64,000 nt of DNA, taken from contig CAVZOY010000006.1 in assembly GCA_963777095.1 (NCBI GenBank), positions 1,240,001-1,304,000 on the forward strand, written 5' to 3'. The notes beneath the pieces are model-generated. The model saw only the letters and a list, made by a program, of their open reading frames with translations. It did not search any database and was not told the origin of the DNA. Shown piece after piece: positions 1-11,155 of this stretch (position 1 is its first letter; each line of letters starts with the position of its first letter). The stretch is from CAVZOY01 sp963777095. GTDB taxonomy: Bacteria; Actinomycetota; Actinomycetes; Mycobacteriales; Geodermatophilaceae. The translations under genes and the position numbers were made by a program.

Positions 1-1
1 C

Positions 2-190
2 GTCGTCGTGACGATGGGCTGCGGGGAGACCTGTCCGGTCTTCCCGGGGAAGCGCTACGAGGACTGGCCGGTCGACGACCCCGCCGGGCAGGACCTGGAG
101 ACGGTGCGGCGGATCGTGGACGACGTCGACGCGCGCGTGCGTGGCCTGTTGGTGCAGCTGGACGCCGGGGGCGGCCGTGAGAGCGGGTGA
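2..190 (+). CDS. arsC: ArsC-type arsenate reductase / arsenate-mycothiol transferase, C-terminal fragment
   Basis: This is the C-terminal ~62 residues of a low-molecular-weight phosphatase-fold arsenate reductase. The gene starts before the window. Visible are the segment TMGCGETCPVFPGKRYEDW, which matches the second cysteine-bearing loop of actinobacterial arsenate-mycothiol transferases, and the following DPAGQ...RRIVDDV helix. Family members transfer arsenate to mycothiol or reduce it to arsenite in the cytosol. The catalytic N-terminal CX5R loop lies outside the window, so activity cannot be judged. The TGA stop (188-190) lies inside the 3' end of the convergent tRNA-Gly gene. Confidence 0.8.
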   Translation, partial: VVVTMGCGETCPVFPGKRYEDWPVDDPAGQDLETVRRIVDDVDARVRGLLVQLDAGGGRESG

Positions 191-252
191 CGAGAATCGA
201 ACTCGCACTGTCAGCTTGGGAAGCTGATGTTCTGCCATTGAACTACACCCGC
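182..252 (-). tRNA. tRNA-Gly (anticodon CCC)
   Basis: On the minus strand the 71-nt sequence folds as a cloverleaf. The 7-bp acceptor stem is GCGGGTG (252-246) with CACCCGC (189-183), and the discriminator base is T at 182. The anticodon arm has stem TCAGC/GCTGA around loop TTCCCAA, giving anticodon CCC. The T arm has the GTTCGATTC loop. The CCA end is not encoded. It reads GGG glycine codons. The last 9 bases overlap the convergent arsC reading frame. Confidence 0.95.
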
Positions 253-319
253 GGGTAGGGCGAGCGTACCCGGCGGCCGTCTCCGGACGGCGGAGCGGGG
301 CTTCCCTAGACTCCGCGCC

Positions 320-911
320 ATGCTGCTGTCCGACCGCGACATCACGGCTGCGATCGCCGAGGGGCGGCTCGGCATCGAGCCGTACGACAAGGCGCTCGTG
401 CAGCCTTCGAGCATCGACGTCCGGCTGGACCGGTTCTTCCGGGTGTTCAACAACGCCCGGTACACGCACATCGATCCGGCCGAGCAGCAGGACGACCTGA
501 CCACGCTGGTCGAGCCGGACGGCGACGACCCGTTCGTGCTGCACCCCGGCGAATTCGTGCTCGGGCTCCACCCTCGAGGTCGTCTCGATCCCCGACGACC
601 TGGCAGCGAGGCTCGAGGGGAAGAGCTCGTTGGGGCGGCTGGGTCTGCTGACCCACTCCACCGCGGGCTTCGTCGACCCGGGCTTCTCGGGGCACATCAC
701 GCTGGAGCTGTCGAACGTGGCCAACTTGCCGATCACGCTGTGGCCGGGCATGAAGATCGGTCAGCTGTGCATGTTCCGGCTGACCAGCCCGGCCGAGCAC
801 CCGTACGGCTCGGCCGTCTACGGCTCGCGCTACCAGGACCAGCGCGGGCCGACGCCGTCGCGCTCGTTCCGCAACTTCACCCGTGCGGAGACGCGGCGAC
901 CGGCGCCCTGA
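320..911 (+). CDS. dcd: dCTP deaminase, with one apparent 1-base insertion
   Basis: Deaminates dCTP; many actinobacterial Dcd enzymes also release pyrophosphate to give dUMP for thymidylate synthesis. The N-terminal part (MLLSDRDITAAIAEGRLGIE) starts at ATG 320. Near 563-566 the frame shifts by one base (extra C after the GGG codon), and the frame ending at 911 continues with the trimer-core sequence LEGKSSLGRLGLLTHSTAG and the tail GSRYQDQRGPTPSRS. The reconstructed protein is about 196 residues, normal for the family. An interrupted copy of a nucleotide-metabolism gene argues for a sequencing error. Its 3' end overlaps the convergent MFS gene by 35 bp. Confidence 0.85.
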
Positions 912-2136
912 CCTCGTCGTCGACGTAGCGCTCGCGGGTGACGAGCCAGCCGCTGGCCAGCATCCCCGCGGCGCCCACCAGCGCGACCACGAAGAGTCCG
1001 ACGAACGAGCCGGTCAGCCCGAGGACGACGCCCACGAGCAGCGGGCCGATGCTGCCGAGGACGTAGCCCCAGCCCTGGACGGCGGTCGACAGCGCGGCGG
1101 TGGTCTGCGGGGTCCGCGCGCGCATGCCGAACAGCGCCAGCACCATGGCGAAGGCCCCGAGCCCCACGGCGAGGAAGGCGACCCAGACGAGCGCGAGGCC
1201 CGGGGCGGCCCACAGTCCGGCCCAGCCGACGACGTAGGCGGCGACGAAGGTGCCGAGCAGCGGTCGCTGGAGGTTCTGCCGGACGAAGAGTGCGGGCACG
1301 ACCGCGTGCACGGGGATGACCAGGAGCTGGTTCAGGCCCAGCAGGAGCCCCGCGGTCGCGGCGCTCTCCCCGGTGTCGCGGAGGTACGAGGGCAGCCAGC
1401 CGACGATCACGTAGGCCTGCAGCGACTGCAGGGCGAAGAAGACCGTCAGCGCCCACGCCAGCGGGCTGCGCACGAGGGCCGACGTGCGGACAGCGAGGTG
1501 CGTGCCCCGGGTCGCGCCCGGCCGCGCGGGCACGGCCAGCCAGGGGAGCGCCGCGACCAGCGCGAGGACGGCCCAGATGCCGAGCGCCCATCGCCATCCG
1601 CCGTCGCCGACCCCCGAGGCGATGGGGGCGGCGCTGACCGACGCCAGCGCGCCTCCCGCGGTGAGCGCGCTCGTGTAGGCGCCGACGAGCAGGCCGGGGC
1701 GGTGCGGGAAGTACCGCTTGACCAGCCCGGGCAGCAGCACGTTGCCCAGCGCCCCCCCGACCATCGCCAGCACGGTGCCGACGAGGAACACGGCGAACGA
1801 ACCGGCTCCGGCCCGCACGAGCAGACCGGCGGTCATCACCAACAGCCCACCGGCCAGCACGTGGCCGTCGCGGTAGCGGGCTGACAGCGGCGGACCGGCG
1901 AAGCCGATGGCCGCGAAGCACAGCAGCGGTGCCGCGGTGATCAGGCCGGCGCCGCCGCTGGAGATGCCCAGGTCGGCCTGGATCTCCTCGAGCACCGGCC
2001 CGACGCTGTTGACCGCCGTCCGCAGGTTGAACGCGGTCAGCACGATCGCGACGCCGATGAGGACGAGTCCTCGGCGCCGCTCCGTCGGGTCGGTCGGGAC
2101 CGACGCCGTCGCGGTCGTCGGTTCCGGGCCGGTCAC
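877..2136 (-). CDS. MFS transporter, CynX/NimT-like
   Basis: A 419-residue membrane protein with about 12 hydrophobic helices after a ~25-residue hydrophilic N-terminus. The first helix region VAIVLTAFNLRTAVNSVGPV is typical of the CynX/NimT branch of the major facilitator superfamily, whose members move small anions such as cyanate or nitroimidazoles. The substrate here is unknown. The ATG at 2136 overlaps the stop of the DUF389 gene by 4 bases, so the two are probably co-transcribed with DUF389 first. Intact. Confidence 0.8.
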   Translation of the reverse strand: MTGPEPTTATASVPTDPTERRRGLVLIGVAIVLTAFNLRTAVNSVGPVLEEIQADLGISSGGAGLITAAPLLCFAAIGFAGPPLSARYRDGHVLAGGLLVMTAGLLVRAGAGSFAVFLVGTVLAMVGGALGNVLLPGLVKRYFPHRPGLLVGAYTSALTAGGALASVSAAPIASGVGDGGWRWALGIWAVLALVAALPWLAVPARPGATRGTHLAVRTSALVRSPLAWALTVFFALQSLQAYVIVGWLPSYLRDTGESAATAGLLLGLNQLLVIPVHAVVPALFVRQNLQRPLLGTFVAAYVVGWAGLWAAPGLALVWVAFLAVGLGAFAMVLALFGMRARTPQTTAALSTAVQGWGYVLGSIGPLLVGVVLGLTGSFVGLFVVALVGAAGMLASGWLVTRERYVDDEVRAPVAASPHG

Positions 2137-3106
2137 CCGTCCATGGTCCCCGGCGGGTGCCCGGTCGGGAGGGCGGGGGTGGTGCGCGGCGCGCGCCGCC
2201 AGAAGAGTCGCTGGACCGCCAGGGTCGCGGTCGCCGCCACGAGGATGCCGACCAGGTTGATGCCGAGCTGGGTGGCGGCCAGCCCCAGCTCGCCCATGCC
2301 GCCGAGCGCCAGCGACAGGCCCATGTCGGCGGCGGCCGGGACGGTGGTCACCGAGATGAAGACACCGACCAGGGCCCGCTCTTGGCCGACGTCAGCGAGA
2401 GGACGCCGGCGATGCCGGCGAGCACCGCGACCACGAGCGACCAGCGGTCCGGCGCGGTGATGAAGCCGGTCTGCGGGCGGTCGGCGGTGAGCACGTCCGT
2501 GCCGATCCAGCCGAGGGTCCGTGCCAGCAGCGCGGCCGCGGCGGTGACCAGGATGGCGACGGCGAAGCCCGCGAGCAGGGTGCCCAGCGCGCGGCTGGCC
2601 AGCCGGGGGCGGGCGGCCACGACGGCGACCGCGACCGCGGCCAGCGGGGCGAACTCCGGACCCAGGACCATGGCGCCGATGGTCAGGATCGCCGAGTCCA
2701 CCACGATCGCGATCGCCGCCAGCAGCGTGGCGATGCTCAGGAAGGCGAAGTAGGCCACCGACGGCGCCGACTCGCCGGCCGTCGTCCGCACGACCTGCTC
2801 CCAGACGACGGCGTCCGCACCCTCGCCCGGCGCCCGGTCCTCGGCGCGTTCGGCGGCCCGCGAGACGGCGGCGTCGACGGCGGAGATGGACAGGCCACCG
2901 TCCCGGTCGATGCCGAGCTCGCGGAGCCCGGCGATCATGCCGTCGACCGCCTCGCGCGCGACATCGGCGAGCACCAGGTCGCCGGGCGGCTGAACCGAGG
3001 CGCCGGGGAGCACGGCGACGTGCGCGCTGCCGGGGCACTCGTCGAACAGCGCCCGGACGGCGCCGGCGCGGTCGGGCGGAACTCTGACCCGCAGGTGGAG
3101 CAGCAC
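2133..3106 (-). CDS. DUF389 family membrane protein, with one apparent frameshift
   Basis: The N-terminal ~90 residues form a soluble ACT-like region (MLLHLRVRVPPDRAGAV...). They are followed by several hydrophobic helices including IGAMVLGPEFAPLAAV and the family hallmark LSLTSAKSG-ALVGVFISVTTVPAAAD. The frame breaks by one base inside that hallmark (about 2372-2379; one G appears to be missing), and the last ~80 residues read in another frame to the stop at 2133. The reconstructed length, about 324 residues, is normal. The family function is not established. The gene lies directly upstream of the MFS gene in the same operon. Confidence 0.75.
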
Positions 3107-3135
3107 GCGCGCTGTCTACCGCGTCCGCGTCCGGC

Positions 3136-5457
3136 TCAGCTCTGCGCCCCGCGGTCGACGGTGCCGTGCTCCTCGGTGCCCGGGTCGACGGCGGCCGAAC
3201 GGGCACCGGCGTCGTCCGCGGCCGGGGTGCCCACCTCGGGACCGGAGGCCGCGCCCTGCGCACCGACCGGGGCCATGGAGCGCAGCAGGATCTGGCTGAC
3301 GTCGAGGACCTCGACGTGCTCCTTGGCCTCGCCGTTCTGCTTCTTCGTCGTCACCGCGTCGGACAGCATCGTGATGCAGAACGGGCAGGCGGTCGAGATG
3401 ACGTCGGGATCGAGCTCGAGCGCCTCCTCGGTGCGCTCGACGTTGATCCGCTTGCCGATCTTCTCCTCCATCCACATGCGCGCGCCGCCGGCTCCGCAGC
3501 AGAAGCCTCGGTCCTTGCAGCGGTGCATCTCCTGGGTGGAGAGGCCCTGCACGGAGTCGAGGATCTCCCGCGGAGGCGTGTAGACCTTGTTGTGCCGGCC
3601 GAGGAAGCACGGGTCGTGGTAGGTGACCTTGCGGTCGACCGGGGTCACCGGCGTCAGCCGGCCCTCCTCGACCAGCTTGCCGAGCAGTTGGGTGTGGTGG
3701 ACCACCTCGTACTCGCCGCCGAGCTGCGGGTACTCGCGGCCCAGCGAGTTGAAGCAGTGCGGGCAGGTCGCGACGATCTTGCGCATCCCCGGTACCCGGC
3801 CCTCGAAGACGCCGTCGAGCGTGGCGACGTTCTCGGCGGCGAGCATCTGGAAGACGAACTCGTTGCCCATCCGGCGGGCCGGGTCGCCGGAGCAGGTCTC
3901 GCCGGAGCCCAGGACGGCGAACTCGACGCCGGCGATGTGCAGCAGCTCGGCGACGGCCTTGGTGACCTTCTTGGCGCGGTCGTCGATCGCGCCGGCGCAG
4001 CCCACCCAGAACAGGTACTCGATGTCGTAGTCGAGCGGACCGTCGGCGATCGGCACCTCGAAGTCGAGGTCCTTGATCCACTCGTCGCGGGTGCTCGGGC
4101 TGACGCCCCAGGGATTGCCGCGGTTCTCGAGGTTGCGCAGCATCACGCCGGCCTCGGACGGGAAGCTCGACTCGATCAGCGTCTGGTAGCGGCGCATGTC
4201 CATGATGTGGTCGACGTGCTCGATGTCGACCGGGCACTGCTCGACGCAGGCGCCGCAGCTGGTGCACGACCACAGGACGTCGGGGTCGATGACCCCGCCT
4301 TCCTCGAGCGTGCCGACCAGCGGGCGGTGTGCCTGGGCGTCGTTGGTGCCCTCGATGCGGGCGAAACCCGACGTCCAGGCCTGCTCGTCGCTCGGCTTCA
4401 GGACGTCGAAGTCCGGGGCGGTCTCGCTCGCCGTCTTCTCGCCGAGCAGGTACGGGGCCTTGGCGTACAGGTGGTCCCGCAGGTCCATGATCACCATCTT
4501 GGGACTGAGCGGCTTGCCCGTGTTCCACGCCGGGCACTGGCTCTGGCACCGCCCGCACTCGGTGCAGGTGGTGAAGTCGAGCATCCCCTTCCAGGTGAAG
4601 TCCTCGATCTTGCCGCGGCCGAAGATCGCGTCCTCGTCGGGATCCTCGAAGTCGATCGGCGTGCCGCCGCTGGTCATCGGCTGCAGCGGGCCGAGGGCGA
4701 CGCGGCCGTCGGGCTCGCGCTTGAAGTAGATGTTGAAGAACGCGCTGAACCGGTGCCAGGCGACGCCCATGTTGAGCAGCCGCGAGATGACCATGAGCCA
4801 GATCAGGCTCACGACGATCTTGACGAACGCGAGCACGCTGACCAGGTCGGGGCTGTCGGGGAGGAGCGTGGCCATCGCGCTGGAGACGGGGTGCTGCCAC
4901 GCCGCCGTCTCGGTGAGGCCGGAGGCGATCTTGGCGGCGCGGATGCCGAGGATGCACAGGCCGATGACCAGGACGACGGCCTCGACGAAGTAGCCGCGGC
5001 CCTCGTTGGACCCGGCGAAGCGGCTCGTCCGGCCCTGCCGCCGCGGGTGGTCCTTCTGCCGCCGGTAGATCAGGTAGAGGATCCCGAGCACCGTGCCGGT
5101 GCCGATGAGGTCGACGAACCAGCTCCAGAGGAAGAACTCGCCGATCAGCGGCAGGTGGAACGCCGGATCGAACACCTCGCCGAACGCCTCGACCAGCGTG
5201 AGGAACAGGCCGTAGAACCCGACGAAGACGAACCAGTGGGCCGCACCGATGGCCGACCACTTGAGCATCCGCGTGTGGCCGAGGGACTCGATGGCCAGGG
5301 TCCTGACCCGGCTCTTCACGGGCTGCGTGCGGGAGTCGTCGGGCTGGCCGGTGCGGATGATGCGGACCATCGCCCGCACCGCCCGGTACGCGGCGACCGA
5401 GGCCACGATCAGGAACAGGACGCTGATCGTCCCGAGGACGACCTGCAACGGGCCCAT
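3136..5457 (-). CDS. EtfD-like membrane-bound Fe-S oxidoreductase (heterodisulfide-reductase type)
   Basis: A 773-residue protein with about five transmembrane helices in residues 1-240, resembling a NarI/HdrE-type membrane domain. Two ferredoxin motifs follow: CTECGRCQSQCP near residue 295 and CTSCGACVEQCP near 395. Then come two cysteine-rich CCG-type halves (CPHCFNSLG, CFLGRHN, CCGAGGARMW, CPFCITM). This architecture matches mycobacterial Rv0338c/EtfD, which is reported to take electrons from ETF during fatty-acid beta-oxidation into the quinone pool. The assignment rests on architecture and remembered similarity. The tail after ~730 is a low-complexity Ala/Gly/Asp stretch. Single gene, no partner ETF in the window. 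Confidence 0.75.
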   Translation of the reverse strand: MGPLQVVLGTISVLFLIVASVAAYRAVRAMVRIIRTGQPDDSRTQPVKSRVRTLAIESLGHTRMLKWSAIGAAHWFVFVGFYGLFLTLVEAFGEVFDPAFHLPLIGEFFLWSWFVDLIGTGTVLGILYLIYRRQKDHPRRQGRTSRFAGSNEGRGYFVEAVVLVIGLCILGIRAAKIASGLTETAAWQHPVSSAMATLLPDSPDLVSVLAFVKIVVSLIWLMVISRLLNMGVAWHRFSAFFNIYFKREPDGRVALGPLQPMTSGGTPIDFEDPDEDAIFGRGKIEDFTWKGMLDFTTCTECGRCQSQCPAWNTGKPLSPKMVIMDLRDHLYAKAPYLLGEKTASETAPDFDVLKPSDEQAWTSGFARIEGTNDAQAHRPLVGTLEEGGVIDPDVLWSCTSCGACVEQCPVDIEHVDHIMDMRRYQTLIESSFPSEAGVMLRNLENRGNPWGVSPSTRDEWIKDLDFEVPIADGPLDYDIEYLFWVGCAGAIDDRAKKVTKAVAELLHIAGVEFAVLGSGETCSGDPARRMGNEFVFQMLAAENVATLDGVFEGRVPGMRKIVATCPHCFNSLGREYPQLGGEYEVVHHTQLLGKLVEEGRLTPVTPVDRKVTYHDPCFLGRHNKVYTPPREILDSVQGLSTQEMHRCKDRGFCCGAGGARMWMEEKIGKRINVERTEEALELDPDVISTACPFCITMLSDAVTTKKQNGEAKEHVEVLDVSQILLRSMAPVGAQGAASGPEVGTPAADDAGARSAAVDPGTEEHGTVDRGAQS

Positions 5458-5572
5458 GGACTCCCCTTCGAGTGCGCGCGGGACGGCGTCCGCACGGCTC
5501 GCACCATAACCGCCGGATCGAAACGCTACTCGCCGGTAACCAAGGCCCCCGTGGCCGTCGAAGCCGCAGTGC

Positions 5573-5610
5573 GGTGCCCGGAGCCGCCGTACACCGCGGC
5601 TCCGGGCACC
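5573..5610. repeat. 38-nt palindrome, copy 1 (also a candidate terminator)
   Basis: A perfect inverted repeat: 15-bp arms starting GGTGCCCGGAGCCGC around an 8-nt loop CGTACACC. It lies 15 bp beyond the stop of the AbiEi/DUF559 gene and could end its transcript. A second, related copy lies upstream of the same gene (6700-6737): 32 of 38 positions are identical and the loop differs at one base. Confidence 0.75.
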
Positions 5611-5625
5611 GCGAGGCGGCCCTGG

Positions 5626-6616
5626 TCAGGCGGGGCGACGAACCCCCAGCTCGCGCGGCGTCGCGGTGAACGCCCGTCGCGCTGGTCCGGGGACGGCCAG
5701 CAGCTGCCGCACGCGCTGCTCGACACGGGGCCATCGCGCCCTCACGTCGGCGTCGACGACGCGCACCACGCGGATGTCGAGGGCGCGCAGCTCGTCCTCC
5801 CGGCGCTTCTCGTCCCAAAGCACCTGCTGGGGTGTCTTCCCCCGCCAGGGATCCGTGTACTTGACCCGTCCGTCGAACTCCACGACGAGCGCCGCGTCCT
5901 CGTACCAGGCGTCCGCGACTGCGACGAGTCGGCCGCCCACGCTGATCTCGACCTGCAGCTCGGTCGGCGCCAGGCCGGCCCCGATGAGACGGAGACGGCC
6001 CTTCGTCTCCAGCGGCGACTCGGCGCGACCATCGGCGAGAGCTACCGCTCGCTGCGCCATCGGGGTTCCGCGCCACTGGTGCTGTTCGAGGAGTGCGGCC
6101 CGCAACTGGGCCGGTGTCGTCCGCCGCGCGAGCAGCGCTCTGTCCATGGCGATGACGGAGGATTCGAGATCCCACTCGCGTGCGCAGTCGACGAGCGTGC
6201 GGGCCGCGCGTGTCACCCGAAGCGGTCCGCGGACGACGATGGAGCGCGCGTCGAGCGGCGCCCGCGTCATACGGAAGCCCCTCCCCTCTCGCCAGCGCGC
6301 TGGGTCGGTCACCCGCACCGTCCGGTCGATGGCCGGCGAGACGAGGAAACCGTGGAGCCGGGCTGCGGTCGCATGGCTGAGGGCAGCCTCGGGTCGGCCG
6401 AGATCGAGCAGGACCGCAACGCAGTCGAGGAGGTGTCGCCGCGCAGCGTCGTCCGCCCTGTGCTCGGGTCGTGTAGACCCCGCGCCGCAGCCGAACCCAC
6501 GCGCCGGTCGAGAGCAGGCCGCGGACCTCGTCCCGGTCGTAGCCGGCTCGGCGGGCGTCGGTGGCCGTGAAGACGCCGAACTGACGCTGGGCCGCGGCGC
6601 GGAGCAGGGGGTGCAC
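5626..6616 (-). CDS. AbiEi-antitoxin-domain / DUF559 endonuclease-like protein, with one apparent frameshift
   Basis: The N-terminal winged-helix AbiEi-type domain starts at GTG 6616 (VHPLLRAAAQRQFGVFTATD, then GAWVRLRRGVYTT). A 1-base deletion around 6461-6475 shifts the frame. The remainder (HLLDCVAVLLDLGRPEAALSH...) ends in a Vsr-like DUF559 region with LETKGRLRL, VADAWYED and VVEFDGRVKY, consistent with a PD-(D/E)XK-like core. The reconstructed length is about 330 residues. Actinobacterial genomes carry many such proteins, usually labelled type IV toxin-antitoxin AbiEi-family; no AbiEii partner is present. Function unknown. It stands alone between two copies of a palindrome. Confidence 0.7.
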
Positions 6617-6699
6617 CTGGACAGCCTCGTGTCCACACGCGCTGCCGTGGGGAGGTCGCGGCGAACCTGTGGACGGCGATCGGACCGGAGCCGCCGTGG

Positions 6700-6737
6700 A
6701 GTGCCCGGGGCCGCCGTCCACCGCGGTTTCCGGCACC
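6700..6737. repeat. 38-nt palindrome, copy 2
   Basis: An imperfect inverted repeat homologous to 5573-5610, with loop CGTCCACC. It lies between the divergent AbiEi/DUF559 and dnaK genes, where a terminator would not be expected, so it is better seen as a repetitive extragenic palindrome or a boundary of the AbiEi cassette. Confidence 0.65.
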
Positions 6738-6812
6738 ACACCGCGGCTCTCGTCGCGGGATGGCAACCCCGGGAACAGGTCCGGACGACGTGCCGTTAGG
6801 CTGGGCAGGAAA

Positions 6813-6833
6813 GTTGAGCGGACCCCGCGCAAG
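6813..6833 (+). promoter_or_regulatory. HspR operator (HAIR element) of the dnaK operon
   Basis: GTTGAGC, 7 bases, GCGCAAG. This fits the HAIR consensus CTTGAGT-N7-ACTCAAG at most positions, about 65 bp before the dnaK ATG. A better copy precedes clpB. HspR is encoded at the end of this operon, so the site implies autogenous repression. Confidence 0.75.
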
Positions 6834-6897
6834 GCAGGGCCGCCGACCGACCAGAGACCACTGCACCACACCCGCACAGACAGAGGAGAGGCCACCC

Positions 6898-8771
<1,874 letters not shown>

Positions 8772-8775
<4 letters not shown>

Positions 8776-9449
8776 GCGAGCACCGGTCCGAGGAGGAGGC
8801 GCCGCGCGTCGTCATCCGCGACAAGCGGCGCATCGACCCGGTCACCGGTGAGGTGCGGGTGCCGGCCGGCGAGCAGCCGGCCGGCACGCCGTCCGCGCCC
8901 GGGGGACCGCAGGGGGAGCAGATGAGCGAGCAGGACACGACCGTCGCCGATCAGCCGGCGCCCGCGGGCGCGGACGGCGACGTGGCCCGCCAGCTGGCCG
9001 AGCGGACCGAGGACCTCCAGCGGGTCTCGGCCGAGTACGCCAACTACCGGCGCCGCGTCGATCGCGACCGCCAGCTGGTCGTCGACCAGGCGGCCGAGCG
9101 GTTCGCCGCCCAGCTGTTCCCGATCGTCGACGACATCGAGCGGGCCCGGGACCACGGCGACCTGACCGGCGCGTTCAAGGTCGTGGCCGACCGCGTGCTG
9201 GGGCTGCTCGACGGCCTCGGCGTCCAGACGTTCGGCGCGGCCGGCGACCCGTTCGAGCCCGCGCTGCACGAGGCGGTCATGCACGACACGTCGGCCGACG
9301 TGGACGTGCCGACCGCCACGACGGTGCTGCGGCCGGGTTTCCGCCGCGGCGACCGAGTGCTGCGGACGGCGATGGTCGCGGTCACCGATCCCGAGAAGCC
9401 GGCAGCGGCAGAGTCGGTCGAGGACTCGGCCGACGATCCGTCGGCCTGA
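8772..9449 (+). CDS. grpE: Nucleotide exchange factor GrpE
   Basis: A 225-residue cochaperone that releases ADP from DnaK. The coiled-coil onset LQRVSAEYANYRRRVDRD lies near residue 80, and the beta-domain has FGAAGDPFEPALHEAVM and VLRPGFRRGDRVLR. The GTG start at 8772 overlaps the dnaK stop (GTGA). The first ~75 residues are charged and Pro/Gly-rich (VVIRDKRRIDPVTGEVRVP) and look disordered. An internal ATG at 8922 (MSEQDTTV) is an alternative start giving a more usual length. Confidence 0.95.
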
Positions 9450-9477
9450 TCCGACTGCACGTGAGAGGGGGCGTCCT

Positions 9478-10692
9478 GTGAGTACGCGCGACTTCATCGA
9501 GAAGGACTACTACGCCGCACTCGGCGTCCCCCAGGACGCCGACGCGGCGGCGATCAAGAAGGCCTACCGCCAGCTCGCCCGTGACCTGCACCCGGACAAG
9601 AACCCCGGCAACACCGAGGCCGAGAACCGGTTCAAGGAGGTCTCCGAGGCCTACGACGTGCTCTCCGACCCGAAGCGGCGCGGGGAGTACGACGAGGCGC
9701 GGCGGCTCTTCGGCGCCGGGGCGGGCCGCGGCTTCCCCGGTGGCTTCCCGGGTGGCGGGGCGGGCGGGTTCCCCGGCGGCGGGCAGGCGTTCGACCTGAA
9801 CGACCTGTTCGGCCAGGCCGCGGCCGGCGGCGCCGGACGCGCCGGCGCCGGGGGGCTGGGGGACATCCTCGGTGGCCTGTTCGGTGGGGGTGCCGCGGGC
9901 GGTCGCACGCGGACGACAGCGGCGGGCTCGGCGCGCGGTCAGGACGTCGAGACCGAGGCGACGCTCTCCTTCGAGGAGGCCGTCCTCGGGGTGACCGTCC
10001 CCCTGCGCATGCAGAGCCCCGGCACCTGCCCGACCTGCCACGGCAACGGCGCCCGGCCGGGCACCACCCCGCACACCTGCCCGGTCTGCCAGGGCGCCGG
10101 CGTGACCAGCCGCAGCCAGGGTGCGTTCGCGTTCTCCGAGCCGTGCCGCAACTGCCGGGGCACCGGCCAGGTCGTCGACGACCCGTGCCCGACCTGCAAT
10201 GGCAACGGCATCACCACTCAGGTCCGCACCATCACGGTGCGGATCCCGGCCGGCGTCAAGGACGGGCAGCGCATCCGGCTGGCCGGCAAGGGCGCGCCCG
10301 GACGGCGCGGCGGGCCCCCCGGCGACCTGTTCGTCGTCGTCCATGTCGCCGAGCACGAGCTGTTCGGTCGCAAGGGCGACGACCTGACGCTCACCGTGCC
10401 GGTCACGTTCGCCGAGGCCGCCCTGGGGACGACGCTGACCGTGCCCACGCTCGACGGCACCGTGTCGCTCAAGGTCCCGGCCGGGACGGCGAGCGGCCGG
10501 ACCCTCCGGGTGCGCGGCCGCGGGGTGCCGGGCAAGCGCAGCAGCGGTGACCTGCTGGTCACCGTCGACGTCGCGGTGCCCGCGCGCCTCACGCAGGAAC
10601 AGCGCGAGCTGCTCGAGAAGCTCGCCGCCGCCATGGACGAGGACCCGCGGCCGCAGATCACGGCGGCCGTCCGCACGGGAGGTGCGCGATGA
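9478..10692 (+). CDS. dnaJ: Chaperone protein DnaJ (Hsp40)
   Basis: A 404-residue type I J-protein that stimulates DnaK ATPase. The J domain carries HPD at residues 38-40, followed by a Gly/Phe-rich region (~75-155) with repeated GGFPGG. Four zinc-binding CXXCXGXG repeats (CPTCHGNG, CPVCQGAG, CRNCRGTG, CPTCNGNG) lie around residues 183-245. Substrate-binding beta domains follow. The start is GTG 9478 with AGAGGGGG upstream. It ends with an ATGA overlap into hspR. This is the DnaJ1 type that actinobacteria keep beside dnaK. Confidence 0.97.
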   Translation: MSTRDFIEKDYYAALGVPQDADAAAIKKAYRQLARDLHPDKNPGNTEAENRFKEVSEAYDVLSDPKRRGEYDEARRLFGAGAGRGFPGGFPGGGAGGFPGGGQAFDLNDLFGQAAAGGAGRAGAGGLGDILGGLFGGGAAGGRTRTTAAGSARGQDVETEATLSFEEAVLGVTVPLRMQSPGTCPTCHGNGARPGTTPHTCPVCQGAGVTSRSQGAFAFSEPCRNCRGTGQVVDDPCPTCNGNGITTQVRTITVRIPAGVKDGQRIRLAGKGAPGRRGGPPGDLFVVVHVAEHELFGRKGDDLTLTVPVTFAEAALGTTLTVPTLDGTVSLKVPAGTASGRTLRVRGRGVPGKRSSGDLLVTVDVAVPARLTQEQRELLEKLAAAMDEDPRPQITAAVRTGGAR

Positions 10693-11138
10693 GTCTCGCC
10701 GAGGAGCACGGCCGCCCGCCGCTGCCCGACGACGCGCCGGTCTTCGTCATCTCGGTCGCCGCCGAGCTCGCCGGCATGCACGCGCAGACCCTGCGGCAGT
10801 ACGACCGGCTCGGGCTGGTCAGTCCGGGCCGCACCGCGGGGGGTGGACGGCGGTACAGCCCGCGGGACGTCGCCCTGCTGCGCGAGGTGCAGCGGCTGTC
10901 CCAGGAGGACGGCGTCAACCTCGCCGGCATCAAACGGATCATCGACCTGGAGTCGCAGGTCGAGGCGCTGCGGACTCGGGTGCACGAGCTCCTCGAGGAG
11001 GTCGAGCACGCCGAGCGGCGCCGGATCACGGCCGAGACCACGCTGCAGGCCGCGATGCACGGCGGCTACCGGGGCGACCTGGTGCCGATGCGGCCGAGCA
11101 CGAACGCCCTCGTCGTCTGGCGCCCGCGCGAGCGCTGA
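10689..11138 (+). CDS. hspR: Heat-shock repressor HspR (MerR family)
   Basis: A 149-residue MerR-family DNA-binding protein. The recognition region reads ISVAAELAGMHAQTLRQYDR with the wing GGGRRYSPRDVALL, then a coiled-coil dimerisation helix (QVEALRTRVHELLEEVEHAERRR given in part). HspR represses dnaK and clpB through HAIR sites and uses DnaK as co-repressor. Matching sites lie at 6813-6833 and 30083-30103 in this window. Last gene of the operon, followed by a strong hairpin. Confidence 0.95.
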   Translation: MSLAEEHGRPPLPDDAPVFVISVAAELAGMHAQTLRQYDRLGLVSPGRTAGGGRRYSPRDVALLREVQRLSQEDGVNLAGIKRIIDLESQVEALRTRVHELLEEVEHAERRRITAETTLQAAMHGGYRGDLVPMRPSTNALVVWRPRER

Positions 11139-11155
11139 CCGCCGGAGAACGCACT

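Noticed and set aside
3166..6570. Plus-strand 1134-codon frame opposite etfD-like
   Set aside because: Composition is Arg/Gly/Asp-rich without motifs; antisense shadow.
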